From Paraglaciecola sp. MB-3u-78 (lineage in GTDB: Bacteria; Pseudomonadota; Gammaproteobacteria; Enterobacterales; Alteromonadaceae), in the NCBI RefSeq assembly GCF_002835935.1, contig NZ_PJCF01000003.1:248001-312000 (forward strand): 64,000 nt of DNA. The letters run 5' to 3'. Shown here in pieces: positions 8,750-17,666 of this stretch (its first letter is position 1; each line of letters starts with the position of its first letter). A program made the position numbers and the translations under genes. The notes under the pieces are model-generated. The model searched no databases. It was not told the DNA's origin and saw only the letters and a list, made by a program, of their open reading frames with translations.

Positions 8750-10501
8750 CTAATTCAATAATTTGTCAAAAAGTTTCTTTTTTAACTCATCTTTTTTCTC
8801 GTCGAACACACTACTAAATTGCGCATTTAGTAGTTCGTTAAAACTGCCTAAATCTGCATCAGCTAACTTTTCCCAATCAAGCCACTGAGCTAAATGGCTG
8901 TTGTTATCACCCAACATACCTTCTGTTTTTTTATTCAGTTTTTGCTTTAATTCGTCGAGCTTGGCTTGTTGTTCAGTACTAACGTTAGCTAACAATGCAC
9001 CGCCAATTTGTTTGTTAAGATCAGAGCTCAAAGACACATCAAGATTACCTATAGTTCCGCTAATATCGGTATTGATAATCAGTTTGTTAAGTTGATTTAA
9101 CGTTTCAGCCACAATATTGGTTATCTTATTGGTACCAGTTGCTTTGATGATTAAGTTCTTTAAATCAATGTTACCCGCACCCGAAACCGCCTCTCCATTT
9201 AACGCTACTTTGCCAGTACTTGATAAGAGACCTGAGTCTAATTGGCTAGTTAGTTTTTCCTGTGAAACTAAGTTTAATTCAGATAACTTTAAGCCCGATA
9301 ATGCCCAGTTTTGATTAGCTTTAGCACCGGATGGACTTAACCAGAAATCGCCATTTAGTATCAAGGACTGCCATAATGAGCTGCTGCTTGAATTCACAGA
9401 AAATACAGTCGGGATCCCTAACACATCATGTTGATGGGTAATGTCTTGCCAATCACTGATAATGGTTTCTTGTTGCCATTGCAGGGATATTTGCGCTTTT
9501 TTGATCCATAAATCTGGTAATGTAGACGTATCGTCAAAGCTTATCCATTTGCCTGCGTAACCTATTTGTGCTTCTTCAGCTTGTCCCTGAGCGATTAACA
9601 TTGGACCTACAATATCAAAAACGGCTAAAGCATATTGACTCCACTCAGCTGCTTTTTCTCCAAATACCCAAGTGGTCACATCATTGATGGCATCTGCATC
9701 ACCCGCGACCAAAGATTTTAATTGTTCATAATCTTGCCCAGGCGCAGATCTAAGTGCCGCCAATTGAGGTGCTAATGCATTTTTAGCTGCAGTAATCGAT
9801 TGTTTAAAATCCCTTAACAATTTTTTATCTTGTAATATTTCTTGCTTGAGTTTATCAAATTCTTTTTTGGCCGCAGCTAACTTTATAGGATCTTTATAAT
9901 CTGCCTCAGTTAAGGTTTTAATTTGCTTTTGGTAATCAGCTAGTTTGTCTTTTTCAGGTAATGTTGCATATTGCAGTTGCAGCGTATCATTGTGTTTTGC
10001 GTATACTGCTCGCGTTCCCTCAATGGCTTTGGTGGTTTTAAGTGGCGACTTGGCCAATATGACATCCACGCTTGGTAATGCTTTAGGGTCAGCAAAAATA
10101 TTTTTAGTTTGGCTTGGTTGTTCTGCAATGTCTTGGTAAACGTCACCTTCGGATTCTCTTAAAGAACCCAATTGTACGCCGCTAATGGTTAGACTATCGA
10201 TAATTAGTTTACGTAATAACAATGGGGCCAAGTCAATTTTAGCCGAAACAGACTGGGCTTCGAATTGATTAGTATGTGGTGCTTTTGGATCGGTAAGTTG
10301 TATATGATTGAGGGTGATTCCAAAAGGTGAAAAGGTATGCTCAACTGAGGTAATATTTACTTCTGCACCAGTTGTTTTTGCTAGGCTTTTTTCAGCCAAG
10401 AGTTTGATCCAGTAATCCATAAATACCAAGCTGATAGCGGCAATTAGCCCAACAATAACAAAAAATGTAATCAAGCCGGGCAAACGAATAATAGACTTCA
10501 T
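8750..10501 (-). CDS. TIGR03545 family protein (AsmA-like envelope protein)
   Basis: A 583-residue protein with one N-terminal transmembrane helix (about residues 8-30) followed by a large soluble region. The start of that region (AEVNITSVEHTFSPFGITLN, then LLLRKLIIDSLTISGVQLGS) resembles the strand pattern of AsmA-type proteins. The middle is lysine-rich coiled coil (about 205-265), and the C-terminus again has AsmA-like strands and an amphipathic end. It is a conserved partner of the TIGR03546 gene two bases upstream. Function is not established; a role in envelope lipid handling is inference from fold resemblance. Confidence 0.8.
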   Translation of the reverse strand: MKSIIRLPGLITFFVIVGLIAAISLVFMDYWIKLLAEKSLAKTTGAEVNITSVEHTFSPFGITLNHIQLTDPKAPHTNQFEAQSVSAKIDLAPLLLRKLIIDSLTISGVQLGSLRESEGDVYQDIAEQPSQTKNIFADPKALPSVDVILAKSPLKTTKAIEGTRAVYAKHNDTLQLQYATLPEKDKLADYQKQIKTLTEADYKDPIKLAAAKKEFDKLKQEILQDKKLLRDFKQSITAAKNALAPQLAALRSAPGQDYEQLKSLVAGDADAINDVTTWVFGEKAAEWSQYALAVFDIVGPMLIAQGQAEEAQIGYAGKWISFDDTSTLPDLWIKKAQISLQWQQETIISDWQDITHQHDVLGIPTVFSVNSSSSSLWQSLILNGDFWLSPSGAKANQNWALSGLKLSELNLVSQEKLTSQLDSGLLSSTGKVALNGEAVSGAGNIDLKNLIIKATGTNKITNIVAETLNQLNKLIINTDISGTIGNLDVSLSSDLNKQIGGALLANVSTEQQAKLDELKQKLNKKTEGMLGDNNSHLAQWLDWEKLADADLGSFNELLNAQFSSVFDEKKDELKKKLFDKLLN

Positions 10502-10503
10502 AT

Positions 10504-11007
10504 TTATGCTCCTATTGCTTGATAAAGTTGGTAAAAGTTAGTGCCTTTAATAAATTGCACTATGCGCCATTGATTGACCCATTGCATAAATCTTTGACGA
10601 TACTGTTCAATTAACTTTTTACTACCTATCAATACGAAGGGAAATACAATGACTGAGACCAGAAGACTGCCTAAGGTAAGAGTATGGTAAAACTGGCTTA
10701 ATTGGCCGAAGTACGAGCTATACAGAGCTGTCCAAAACGATTGCATATTTTCATTGAGTAATAATCCTTCTCCTAAATTCGATAGCATCATACTCAGTGG
10801 AATAGTCAGTATCGAAAACGCAGCCCATGAAATAAGAAAGCCCGTTACATTCACTCGAAAAAACAATACGCTGAAGAGCAATAAAAGTGAGTGCAAACCT
10901 AAAATTGGAGTGAGGCCCATTACCATGCCAAGGGCAAAGCCATATGCTAACTGCCAAGGGGAAGAATCTGAATTTAAAGCTTTAAAGAGTTTGGCTAACA
11001 TGTCCAT
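10504..11007 (-). CDS. TIGR03546 family membrane protein (DUF2062-like)
   Basis: A 167-residue membrane protein with about three to four helices. The segment PWQLAYGFALGMVMGLTPILGLHSLLL is the DUF2062-type motif, with small residues and a conserved GLTP. It is encoded two bases upstream of the TIGR03545 gene, the arrangement that defines the pair, so the two probably act together in the envelope. The biochemical role is unknown. Confidence 0.82.
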   Translation of the reverse strand: MDMLAKLFKALNSDSSPWQLAYGFALGMVMGLTPILGLHSLLLLFSVLFFRVNVTGFLISWAAFSILTIPLSMMLSNLGEGLLLNENMQSFWTALYSSYFGQLSQFYHTLTLGSLLVSVIVFPFVLIGSKKLIEQYRQRFMQWVNQWRIVQFIKGTNFYQLYQAIGA

Positions 11008-11160
11008 TCTGATGCCTTTTTGAGGTTATATATCAAAACCATTTACGGGTAAAAAATACATCTTGAATAACCACATCGGTGACAGAAATCGAGACACTTG
11101 TTTAGCCAATTTTTTGGTCAAATATGATGGTCGATTTAGACTCTGTCAGACGATATTTTA

Positions 11161-11769
11161 CTACATCCAATTATCGTTTCTACGCCTTTTTTTAGGCAAG
11201 TAGGTAAGAATAATTCCTAAAAGCAAACTAATAACTGCCACTATCCCCCCGCGGGTGAACCATTCCATTTGTGCTGTTTGGTCATAATCGGCAAGGGTTT
11301 GCGTTATTTTTACATTTTCTTTTTCAGCATCACTCAGTTTCTTTTTTAAGTTGGTGTTTTGCGAAGTAAGATCCGCTATTTGTTGGTTGAGTAAATCATT
11401 ACTCTCCCGCTGTTGGTTGATGGCTTTTTCAGTCTCTTCTACTTGTAGTTTTAGACCAGGTACCAATGCTCTATCACTTTTACTGGCACTAATAAATTGT
11501 GCATCAACCCAACCTGTTCGTTGTTTATCATCAATGATTTCAACAAAATTTTTCTCAGTATCCTCTTGCAACAACGTGATACGGGTACCTGCGACAACCG
11601 TGCCTAAAATTCGGAAATTTCTTCCAGGCCCTGCATGTAAATAAGTAAATAAATCATCAGAAATATAACGAATTTCACCTTCACTATCATTCGGCTCTTG
11701 GGCCAGCGACTGGACACTTAAAAGACTGCTAGCGATGCATAAAAAAAGAAAAACTATTTGCTTGCGCAT
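11161..11769 (-). CDS. TIGR04211 family SH3 domain protein (YgiM-like)
   Basis: About 202 residues: signal peptide ending SVQSLAQ, a bacterial SH3 domain at about 33-97 (IRYISDDLFTYLHAGPGRNF, TGWVDAQFI), a long coiled coil at about 105-165, and a C-terminal transmembrane helix followed by KKRRRND. This signal-SH3-coil-TM order is the TIGR04211/YgiM layout. It is divergent from the ygiF-like gene, which is adjacent to ygiM in E. coli too. A TTG at 11775 is better spaced from GGAG than the ATG at 11769, so the exact start is open. Confidence 0.87.
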   Translation of the reverse strand: MRKQIVFLFLCIASSLLSVQSLAQEPNDSEGEIRYISDDLFTYLHAGPGRNFRILGTVVAGTRITLLQEDTEKNFVEIIDDKQRTGWVDAQFISASKSDRALVPGLKLQVEETEKAINQQRESNDLLNQQIADLTSQNTNLKKKLSDAEKENVKITQTLADYDQTAQMEWFTRGGIVAVISLLLGIILTYLPKKRRRNDNWM

Positions 11770-11934
11770 AATCAAAAAAACTTACTCCAAAAAAATTGCT
11801 GTAAATGGTATTGCTTGGCTAAAAGAAAGGCAAGGGACTATTTGTGTTTAAGCCAATCGAGTTGCAGTACTGATGCGCTTTTGCGACAGTTCTTCATTGA
11901 ATAGTCGAATTTGAAAGGCTAAGGTGAGGCAAAT

Positions 11935-12999
11935 ATGCCGAAATTCACTTTTATCAGCCGAAAAGGTTTTATGGAATACGAAATTGAACTTAAATTACTC
12001 ACCAATGAAAAAGCTGGTGAGGTTATTGAAAAAAAGTTGCTGTCACAGCTGAATGCTAGCGTAACGCAAGAAACTCAAAGATTAACCAATCATTATTTTG
12101 ATACACCAGATAGAACGTTAAGACAACACGATATTGGCTTGAGAATTCGAGGAAACAACCAAAAGTTTGAGCAAACCTTAAAAACTGCTGGAAAATCCAT
12201 GGGTGGATTACATCAACGTCCCGAATATAACGTACAACTCGATGGGTCAAAAAAACAAAATGTAGATGTTCCTACACTTAGATTGTTTCCTTTGTCAGCA
12301 TGGCCCAACACTATTGATGTTGATGATCTGCAAGCTAAAATAGAAACGCTGTTCACCACTCACTTTGAGCGCCGAATCTATTTGCTTACATTCTCAGATG
12401 GCAACATTGTAGAGTTGGTATGGGATCTAGGTGAGGTAACATCAGGAAACAAAAGTGTCCCGATTTGCGAAATTGAGCTGGAACTCAAAAAAGGCTCTAC
12501 AGCAGCACTTTTTAATATAGCTAAACGTATTGTTTGTTTACTGCCAATCACTATTGGCAATGACAGTAAGGCAGCTCTGGGATACAACTTGTGTGATGGT
12601 TCGCCAGTCAAAAAGTTTGAGCAGTATCAACAAATTCTACCTAAAAACATGCAGATTGAAGCTGAGGAATTTGTCCGTTTGTTGACATTCCTGCTCCAAG
12701 ATTTCCAAATGTTTTCAGCTGAAATAAGACGCCACCATAGCCTGAAATTAGCTGCTAATATCAAACAGATATTAAATGCTTTGGTCGATAATTTCGAAGG
12801 TTTCAGTCATCATTTTCCATGCTCATCTTTAAAGCTTATTCATATGAAACTGAAGACCTTAGTCGATGATTGGTTTTTGGTAACGCAACAAAATGATAAA
12901 AATGCTATTCATGATGTATTGGTAAGAGCGCAGACAACTCAATTGCAATTAGACATTGTGCAATGCTTAGTTGAACGGCCTTGGTCTTCTAATATTTAG
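11935..12999 (+). CDS. YgiF-like CYTH-domain inorganic triphosphatase
   Basis: Hydrolyses inorganic triphosphate. The 354-residue protein begins (from Met13) MEYEIELKLLTNE, the ExExK signature of CYTH enzymes, and continues with NHYFDTPDRTLRQHDIGLRIR and CEIELELKKG, which supply metal and phosphate ligands. The C-terminal third is a short, weakly conserved CHAD-like helical region (EIRRHHSLKL, HMKLKTLVDDW); the E. coli protein is about 80 residues longer. A good ribosome-binding site (AAGGTGAGG) precedes 11935, but the conserved protein starts at 11971, so the first 12 residues may be an extension. Confidence 0.88.
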   Translation: MPKFTFISRKGFMEYEIELKLLTNEKAGEVIEKKLLSQLNASVTQETQRLTNHYFDTPDRTLRQHDIGLRIRGNNQKFEQTLKTAGKSMGGLHQRPEYNVQLDGSKKQNVDVPTLRLFPLSAWPNTIDVDDLQAKIETLFTTHFERRIYLLTFSDGNIVELVWDLGEVTSGNKSVPICEIELELKKGSTAALFNIAKRIVCLLPITIGNDSKAALGYNLCDGSPVKKFEQYQQILPKNMQIEAEEFVRLLTFLLQDFQMFSAEIRRHHSLKLAANIKQILNALVDNFEGFSHHFPCSSLKLIHMKLKTLVDDWFLVTQQNDKNAIHDVLVRAQTTQLQLDIVQCLVERPWSSNI

Positions 13000-13140
13000 T
13001 TCTATTTGAATTAAGTAAGTGAAAGTTCGTTTTATAGCTTATTTTTAAAGGTTAATTATTTATGAAGTTTGGCTGTAGAAACACAAATTAAGGCTATGAC
13101 CTTATTGATTGTTAACCCTACAAAAACCATAGGAGCGCCC

Positions 13141-14781
13141 ATGAAAGCGTCTGATTTATTTGTAAAAGCCCTCGAAGCAGAAGGTGTGGAATATATATTT
13201 GGCATTCCAGGGGAAGAAAACCTCGATTTATTGGAATCTTTGCGAAAGTCACCCATCAAACTTATTTTGACTCGCCATGAGCAAGGCGCAGGGTTTATGG
13301 CCGCCACCTATGGTCGATTAACCGGTAAAGTCGGGGTGTGTTTATCGACACTTGGCCCTGGAGCAACTAATCTGGTTACGCCAGCTGCATATGCACAATT
13401 AGGCGCAATGCCTATGTTAATGATAACGGGACAAAAACCGGTTAAAACCAGTAAACAAGGGCGTTTTCAGGTTATTGATGTTGTCGATATGATGCGTCCT
13501 ATTACCAAATATACCACCCAACTCGTCAGTGGCGACCGTATCCCTTCAGCGGTACGTGAAGCATTTAGGTTAGCTCATGACGAACGACCGGGTGCTACGC
13601 ATATTGAATTACCAGAGGATATTGCGGCTGAAGACACCAGTGCTTATTTATTGACACCTAGCGTGAGTCGACGTCCTATCGCCGAATATAAAGCAATTAA
13701 TAAAGCCGTAGAGATGATTGAAGCGGCTAAGTCACCATTGCTGCTTATAGGAGCTGCAGCTAACCGTAAATTACCTTCTAAAATGCTTAAAGAGTTGGTA
13801 AGCAAAACCGGCATCCCTTATGTCACCACCCAAATGGGTAAAGGTGTACTTAACGAAAGTGACGATTTATTTATGGGCAACACAGCCTTGTCAGCGGGTG
13901 ACTTTGTGCACCGTATCATTGACCGCGCCGATTTAATCATCAATGTTGGTCATGATGTGGTAGAAAAACCGCCTTTCTTTATGAACAATGATGGTCAGCA
14001 GGTTATACACATAAACTTTGAGCCTGCAGCGGTTGATCCGGTGTATTTTCCACAACTAGAAGTGATTGGCGATATAGCCAATACTATCTGGCAGATGAAA
14101 GAGCAGATAGTTACTAAAGCCAGCTGGGATTTTAGCTTCTTTATTAAAGCCCATAACGCTTCCCTGGCACATAAAGCTGAAAGTGAAAATGATGATCGTT
14201 TCCCAATCTTACCTGAGCGTTTTGTTAGAGACATTCGCAGGGCCATGCCAGATGAGGGCATAGTTACGCTCGACAACGGTGTGTATAAAATTTGGTTTGC
14301 ACGTAATTACCCGGCAGCCTTGCCTAATACCTTATTACTGGACAATGCCTTGGCGACCATGGGTGCCGGTTTACCCTCGGCTATGGCAGCTAAAATAGTG
14401 TATCCAGACAGACCCGTTATCTCAGTATGTGGTGACGGTGGATTTATGATGAACAGCCAAGAGTTAGAAACGGCTGTGCGTCTCAAATTACATATAGTTG
14501 TGATCATTCTGCGTGATGATGCTTATGGCATGATCAAATGGAAACAAGCCAATATGGAATTTGAAAACTACGGTTTAGATTATGGCAATCCTGACTTTGT
14601 TAAATACGTAGAAAGTTATGGTGGCCAAGGCTGGCGTATTGCCGCGGCCGATGAGTTGCTACCCCAAGTGCAAAAATGTTTAGCTGAGCCTGGTGTGCAT
14701 TTAATTGACGTGCCAGTGGATTATTCATTAAATGACAAAACATTAAATCAAACGCTGCGCCTGCGTAGTGAAGCTATTTAA
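13141..14781 (+). CDS. Thiamine-diphosphate enzyme, acetolactate-synthase-like large subunit
   Basis: A 546-residue enzyme with the three ThDP-family domains. The N-terminal Pyr domain carries the activating Glu in TRHEQGAGFMA, the middle domain binds a nucleotide, and the C-terminal PP domain has GDGGFMMNSQELETAVR for Mg-ThDP. Reads with GPGATNLV are typical of acetolactate synthases. No small regulatory subunit (ilvN) is next to it. The partner gene 23 bp downstream is an aldehyde dehydrogenase, so decarboxylation of a 2-oxo acid followed by oxidation of the aldehyde is possible; the substrate cannot be read from sequence. The start at 13141 has AGGAG upstream; an earlier in-frame GTG-like start at 13069 is not conserved. 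Confidence 0.82.
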   Translation: MKASDLFVKALEAEGVEYIFGIPGEENLDLLESLRKSPIKLILTRHEQGAGFMAATYGRLTGKVGVCLSTLGPGATNLVTPAAYAQLGAMPMLMITGQKPVKTSKQGRFQVIDVVDMMRPITKYTTQLVSGDRIPSAVREAFRLAHDERPGATHIELPEDIAAEDTSAYLLTPSVSRRPIAEYKAINKAVEMIEAAKSPLLLIGAAANRKLPSKMLKELVSKTGIPYVTTQMGKGVLNESDDLFMGNTALSAGDFVHRIIDRADLIINVGHDVVEKPPFFMNNDGQQVIHINFEPAAVDPVYFPQLEVIGDIANTIWQMKEQIVTKASWDFSFFIKAHNASLAHKAESENDDRFPILPERFVRDIRRAMPDEGIVTLDNGVYKIWFARNYPAALPNTLLLDNALATMGAGLPSAMAAKIVYPDRPVISVCGDGGFMMNSQELETAVRLKLHIVVIILRDDAYGMIKWKQANMEFENYGLDYGNPDFVKYVESYGGQGWRIAAADELLPQVQKCLAEPGVHLIDVPVDYSLNDKTLNQTLRLRSEAI

Positions 14782-14804
14782 TCCAGAATTACCTAGGAGA
14801 ATTT

Positions 14805-16235
14805 ATGTTAGCAAAAGCTTACCCCTACTATCTGGCTAATGAAGCCGTATTTGCCAATCAAGATTTGGCGGTAACAAATAAATACACTAATGAAGTGGCG
14901 ACTTACACTGCCCTTGCCGATGCTAAGGTCATTGACCAAGCGATTGCCGCTGCAGCAGCAAGTCAGCCTTTATTAAATAAAATGGCACCTTATGAGCGCC
15001 AGAATATTCTTAATCACTGTGTCAAACGGTTTGAAGAAAGGTTTGACGAATTGGCCCATGCTTTATGTATCGAAGCAGGCAAACCAATCAAAGACTCCCG
15101 GGGAGAAGTCACACGGCTAATTGATACCTTTAGAATTGCTGCTGAAGAATCTGTGCGTATGCATGGCGAAGTCATTAACCTTGAAATTACGCCCCGTGCT
15201 AAAGGTTATACTGGCATGTACAAACGCGTACCTATCGGTCCATGCTCGTTTATTTCTCCTTTTAATTTCCCGTTAAATTTGGCTGCTCATAAGGTAGCAC
15301 CGGCTATCGCCACAGGTTGTGCTTTTGTTCTTAAGCCCGCTAGCAGAACGCCCCTAGGTGCATTGATTATTGGCGAGGTCTTAGCTGAAACAGACCTTCC
15401 TAAAGGCGCTTTTTCTATTCTGCCATGTAGCCGAGACGGTGCAGATTTATTTACCACAGATGAAAGATTTAAGTTACTAAGCTTCACCGGTTCGCCCCAA
15501 GTGGGGTGGGCACTAAAAGCCAAAGCAGGCAAAAAACCTGTGATCCTTGAATTAGGTGGTAATGCCGCTTGTGTCGTTGATGCAGATTCAGACTTAGACG
15601 ATGCGATTGAACGTATCGTATTCGGTGCTTATTACCAGTCTGGTCAAAGTTGTATCAGTGTACAACGAGTGATTGTGCATGAGTCAATCTACGCTGAGTT
15701 CAAACAACGTTATACGAATAAAGTCGCGAACTTAGTCCACGGCGACCCATTGCATGAAGATACCTTTATTGGCCCGATGATTTCAGAATCAGAAGCTTCA
15801 AGGCTAAATAACTGGATACAAGAGGCTGTTGCAGCGGGGGCCAATTTATTATGTGGCGGAAAACGCGACGGCAACATGTTGCAAGCCACTTTATTGGAGA
15901 ACGTTCCAAATGATTCGGCTATCAATACTGAAGAAGCATTTGGTCCCGTTTCAATTATCAGCTCATTTAGTGATTTTGATGAAGCGCTAAAAGAAGTTAA
16001 CAATAGCCAATTTGGTCTGCAAGCTGGAGTATTCACTAGAGATATCTACAAAGCTCATAAAGCATGGAACGAATTGGATGTGGGTGGAGTGGTGATAGGC
16101 GACGTGCCAAGCTGGCGAGTAGATAACATGCCTTACGGTGGCGTCAAAGAGTCAGGTTTAGGCCGTGAAGGTATCACTTTTGCCATGGAAGATATGACTG
16201 AGATTAGATTGATGGTGTTAAGGACCCCAAGTTAA
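14805..16235 (+). CDS. NAD(P)-dependent aldehyde dehydrogenase
   Basis: A 476-residue enzyme of the ALDH superfamily. The oxyanion Asn is in SPFNFPLN, the cofactor loop in FTGSPQVG, the general base Glu in LELGGNAA and the nucleophilic Cys in YYQSGQSCISVQR. The C-terminal PYGGVKESGLGREG is the usual signature. It oxidises an aldehyde to an acid; sequence alone does not fix the substrate. AGGAGAATTT precedes the ATG, and the 23-bp gap to the ThDP enzyme implies one transcript. Confidence 0.9.
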   Translation: MLAKAYPYYLANEAVFANQDLAVTNKYTNEVATYTALADAKVIDQAIAAAAASQPLLNKMAPYERQNILNHCVKRFEERFDELAHALCIEAGKPIKDSRGEVTRLIDTFRIAAEESVRMHGEVINLEITPRAKGYTGMYKRVPIGPCSFISPFNFPLNLAAHKVAPAIATGCAFVLKPASRTPLGALIIGEVLAETDLPKGAFSILPCSRDGADLFTTDERFKLLSFTGSPQVGWALKAKAGKKPVILELGGNAACVVDADSDLDDAIERIVFGAYYQSGQSCISVQRVIVHESIYAEFKQRYTNKVANLVHGDPLHEDTFIGPMISESEASRLNNWIQEAVAAGANLLCGGKRDGNMLQATLLENVPNDSAINTEEAFGPVSIISSFSDFDEALKEVNNSQFGLQAGVFTRDIYKAHKAWNELDVGGVVIGDVPSWRVDNMPYGGVKESGLGREGITFAMEDMTEIRLMVLRTPS

Positions 16236-16256
16236 CAATTGATGCCAATCAAATAT

Positions 16257-16297
16257 TTAACGATAAGTTTGAGTGTAATACTCAGGCTTGTCGTTAA
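16257..16297. terminator. Hairpin between ALDH and mutH, possible bidirectional terminator
   Basis: Arms beginning TTAACGA and ending TCGTTAA enclose further pairing (GAGT/ACTC around a short loop). It fills the gap between convergent genes. There is no clear T-tract, so termination is inferred from position. Confidence 0.5.
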
Positions 16298-16299
16298 CG

Positions 16300-16995
16300 T
16301 TAGCCTTCTTCATCTTTAAAAAAAGCTTGTAGGATTTTTCCGGTAAACTCTTTTCTTAAATAAAACCCTCTTGGTCTGGTGTGAATCATCTGGCCATCTT
16401 TACCAACAGCTTCAGTTAATACATTGCCGTTGGCCGCCTTAGGGCGAAGTTGCAGATATTGACCGTGCCTCGCGGTAATGTTTTCTATTTGACCAAGGGC
16501 TATCATTTCCATTAACTCTTCCCAGTCGCTGCGCAATTGTTCGTCTTGGGATACATCGGGGGACCATAAAAAGGGAGTAGCGATGCATCTATCTCGTGGT
16601 GCGACTTCTCTTCTACCATCGATAGGGACCCAAAGTACTTGTTGAATTTTATTTTTGACGCTGCTGGTTTGCCATTCTATGCCCGCTATATTGGTAAGCG
16701 GTGCATAACATACATAGGTAGTTTCTAAAGGCCTGCCGTGTTTGTCTATGGGAATGGTTTTTAACTCTATGCCTAAGTTGGCAAAGTCTTGTTGGGTTTT
16801 AGAGCCTGCGCTGGCGCCTAGACACAGTTCAATAAGTTGGCCCGTCCAGCCCTTTTCGCGTTTGAAATTTACGGGCACTTTCACACGTGCCGTTTCGGCG
16901 ACGTCACTTAGCGTAAGTCCTGCCAACGCTTCTGCTCTTTTCATTAGCTCTTGGATAGATTTAGGTTCTGACTTTGGCATACTAAATATTTTCAT
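16300..16995 (-). CDS. mutH: DNA mismatch repair endonuclease MutH
   Basis: Nicks the unmethylated strand at hemimethylated GATC sites when recruited by MutS-MutL. The 231-residue protein has the catalytic triad in the same positions as E. coli: Asp70, Glu77 and Lys79 (QDFANLGIELKTIP). Other conserved segments are KGWTGQLIELCLGA and RGFYLRKEFT. Its presence implies Dam methylation in the host. It is divergent from rppH, as in E. coli. No good ribosome-binding site is seen before either Met1 or Met6. Confidence 0.96.
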   Translation of the reverse strand: MKIFSMPKSEPKSIQELMKRAEALAGLTLSDVAETARVKVPVNFKREKGWTGQLIELCLGASAGSKTQQDFANLGIELKTIPIDKHGRPLETTYVCYAPLTNIAGIEWQTSSVKNKIQQVLWVPIDGRREVAPRDRCIATPFLWSPDVSQDEQLRSDWEELMEMIALGQIENITARHGQYLQLRPKAANGNVLTEAVGKDGQMIHTRPRGFYLRKEFTGKILQAFFKDEEG

Positions 16996-17097
16996 TTGGG
17001 CACGTTAGCTTGGGAATACTTTTTTTATTACTTTGAATGCGCAGTAGTTTATGGAAGAATGCGTAACATTAAAAGAACTGAGTTCTCGGGAGTCTAA

Positions 17098-17628
17098 GTG
17101 ATTGATGCCGAAGGATTCCGCGCCAATGTTGGTATAGTGATTTGCAATGAGTTAGGCCAGGTTTTTTGGGCAAGGCGCTATGGGCAACATTCCTGGCAGT
17201 TTCCGCAAGGCGGAATCGATGAAGGTGAAACTGCCGAACAAACAATGTATCGCGAACTCCATGAAGAAGTAGGTTTAAAGCCAGAACATGTAAAGATTTT
17301 GGCTGTTACCAAGAATTGGTTGCGTTACAAACTGCCTAAGCGATTGGTTAGGCAGGGAAGCAGTCCTGTTTGTATTGGACAGAAGCAGAAGTGGTTTTTA
17401 CTGCAACTTGTCTGTAAAGAAGGGGATGTGGATTTACTACAATCAGGTCATCCTGAATTTGACGACTGGCGCTGGGTGAGTTTTTGGTACCCGGTGCGTA
17501 ATGTGGTTTCTTTCAAGCGGGATGTGTATCGTCGTGTGATGAAGGAGTTTGCAGCTACTGCAATGCCAGAAATCTTAGGGCAAAATCAAGGTAACTATCA
17601 AAAATCTAAGCGTCGCAGAAAGGCTTAA
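17098..17628 (+). CDS. rppH: RNA 5'-pyrophosphohydrolase (Nudix)
   Basis: Removes pyrophosphate from triphosphorylated mRNA 5' ends and so starts RNase E-dependent decay. The 176-residue protein begins [17 protein letters not shown] and has a complete Nudix box ([20 protein letters not shown], followed by VGL). The tail is basic (KSKRRRKA), which suits RNA binding. The start is GTG at 17098, six bases after GGGAG. ptsP follows after 38 bp, the conserved order. Confidence 0.96.
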   Translation: MIDAEGFRANVGIVICNELGQVFWARRYGQHSWQFPQGGIDEGETAEQTMYRELHEEVGLKPEHVKILAVTKNWLRYKLPKRLVRQGSSPVCIGQKQKWFLLQLVCKEGDVDLLQSGHPEFDDWRWVSFWYPVRNVVSFKRDVYRRVMKEFAATAMPEILGQNQGNYQKSKRRRKA

Positions 17629-17666
17629 TTAACGAACCAGATATACATGAGAGATAAATACGTCTT

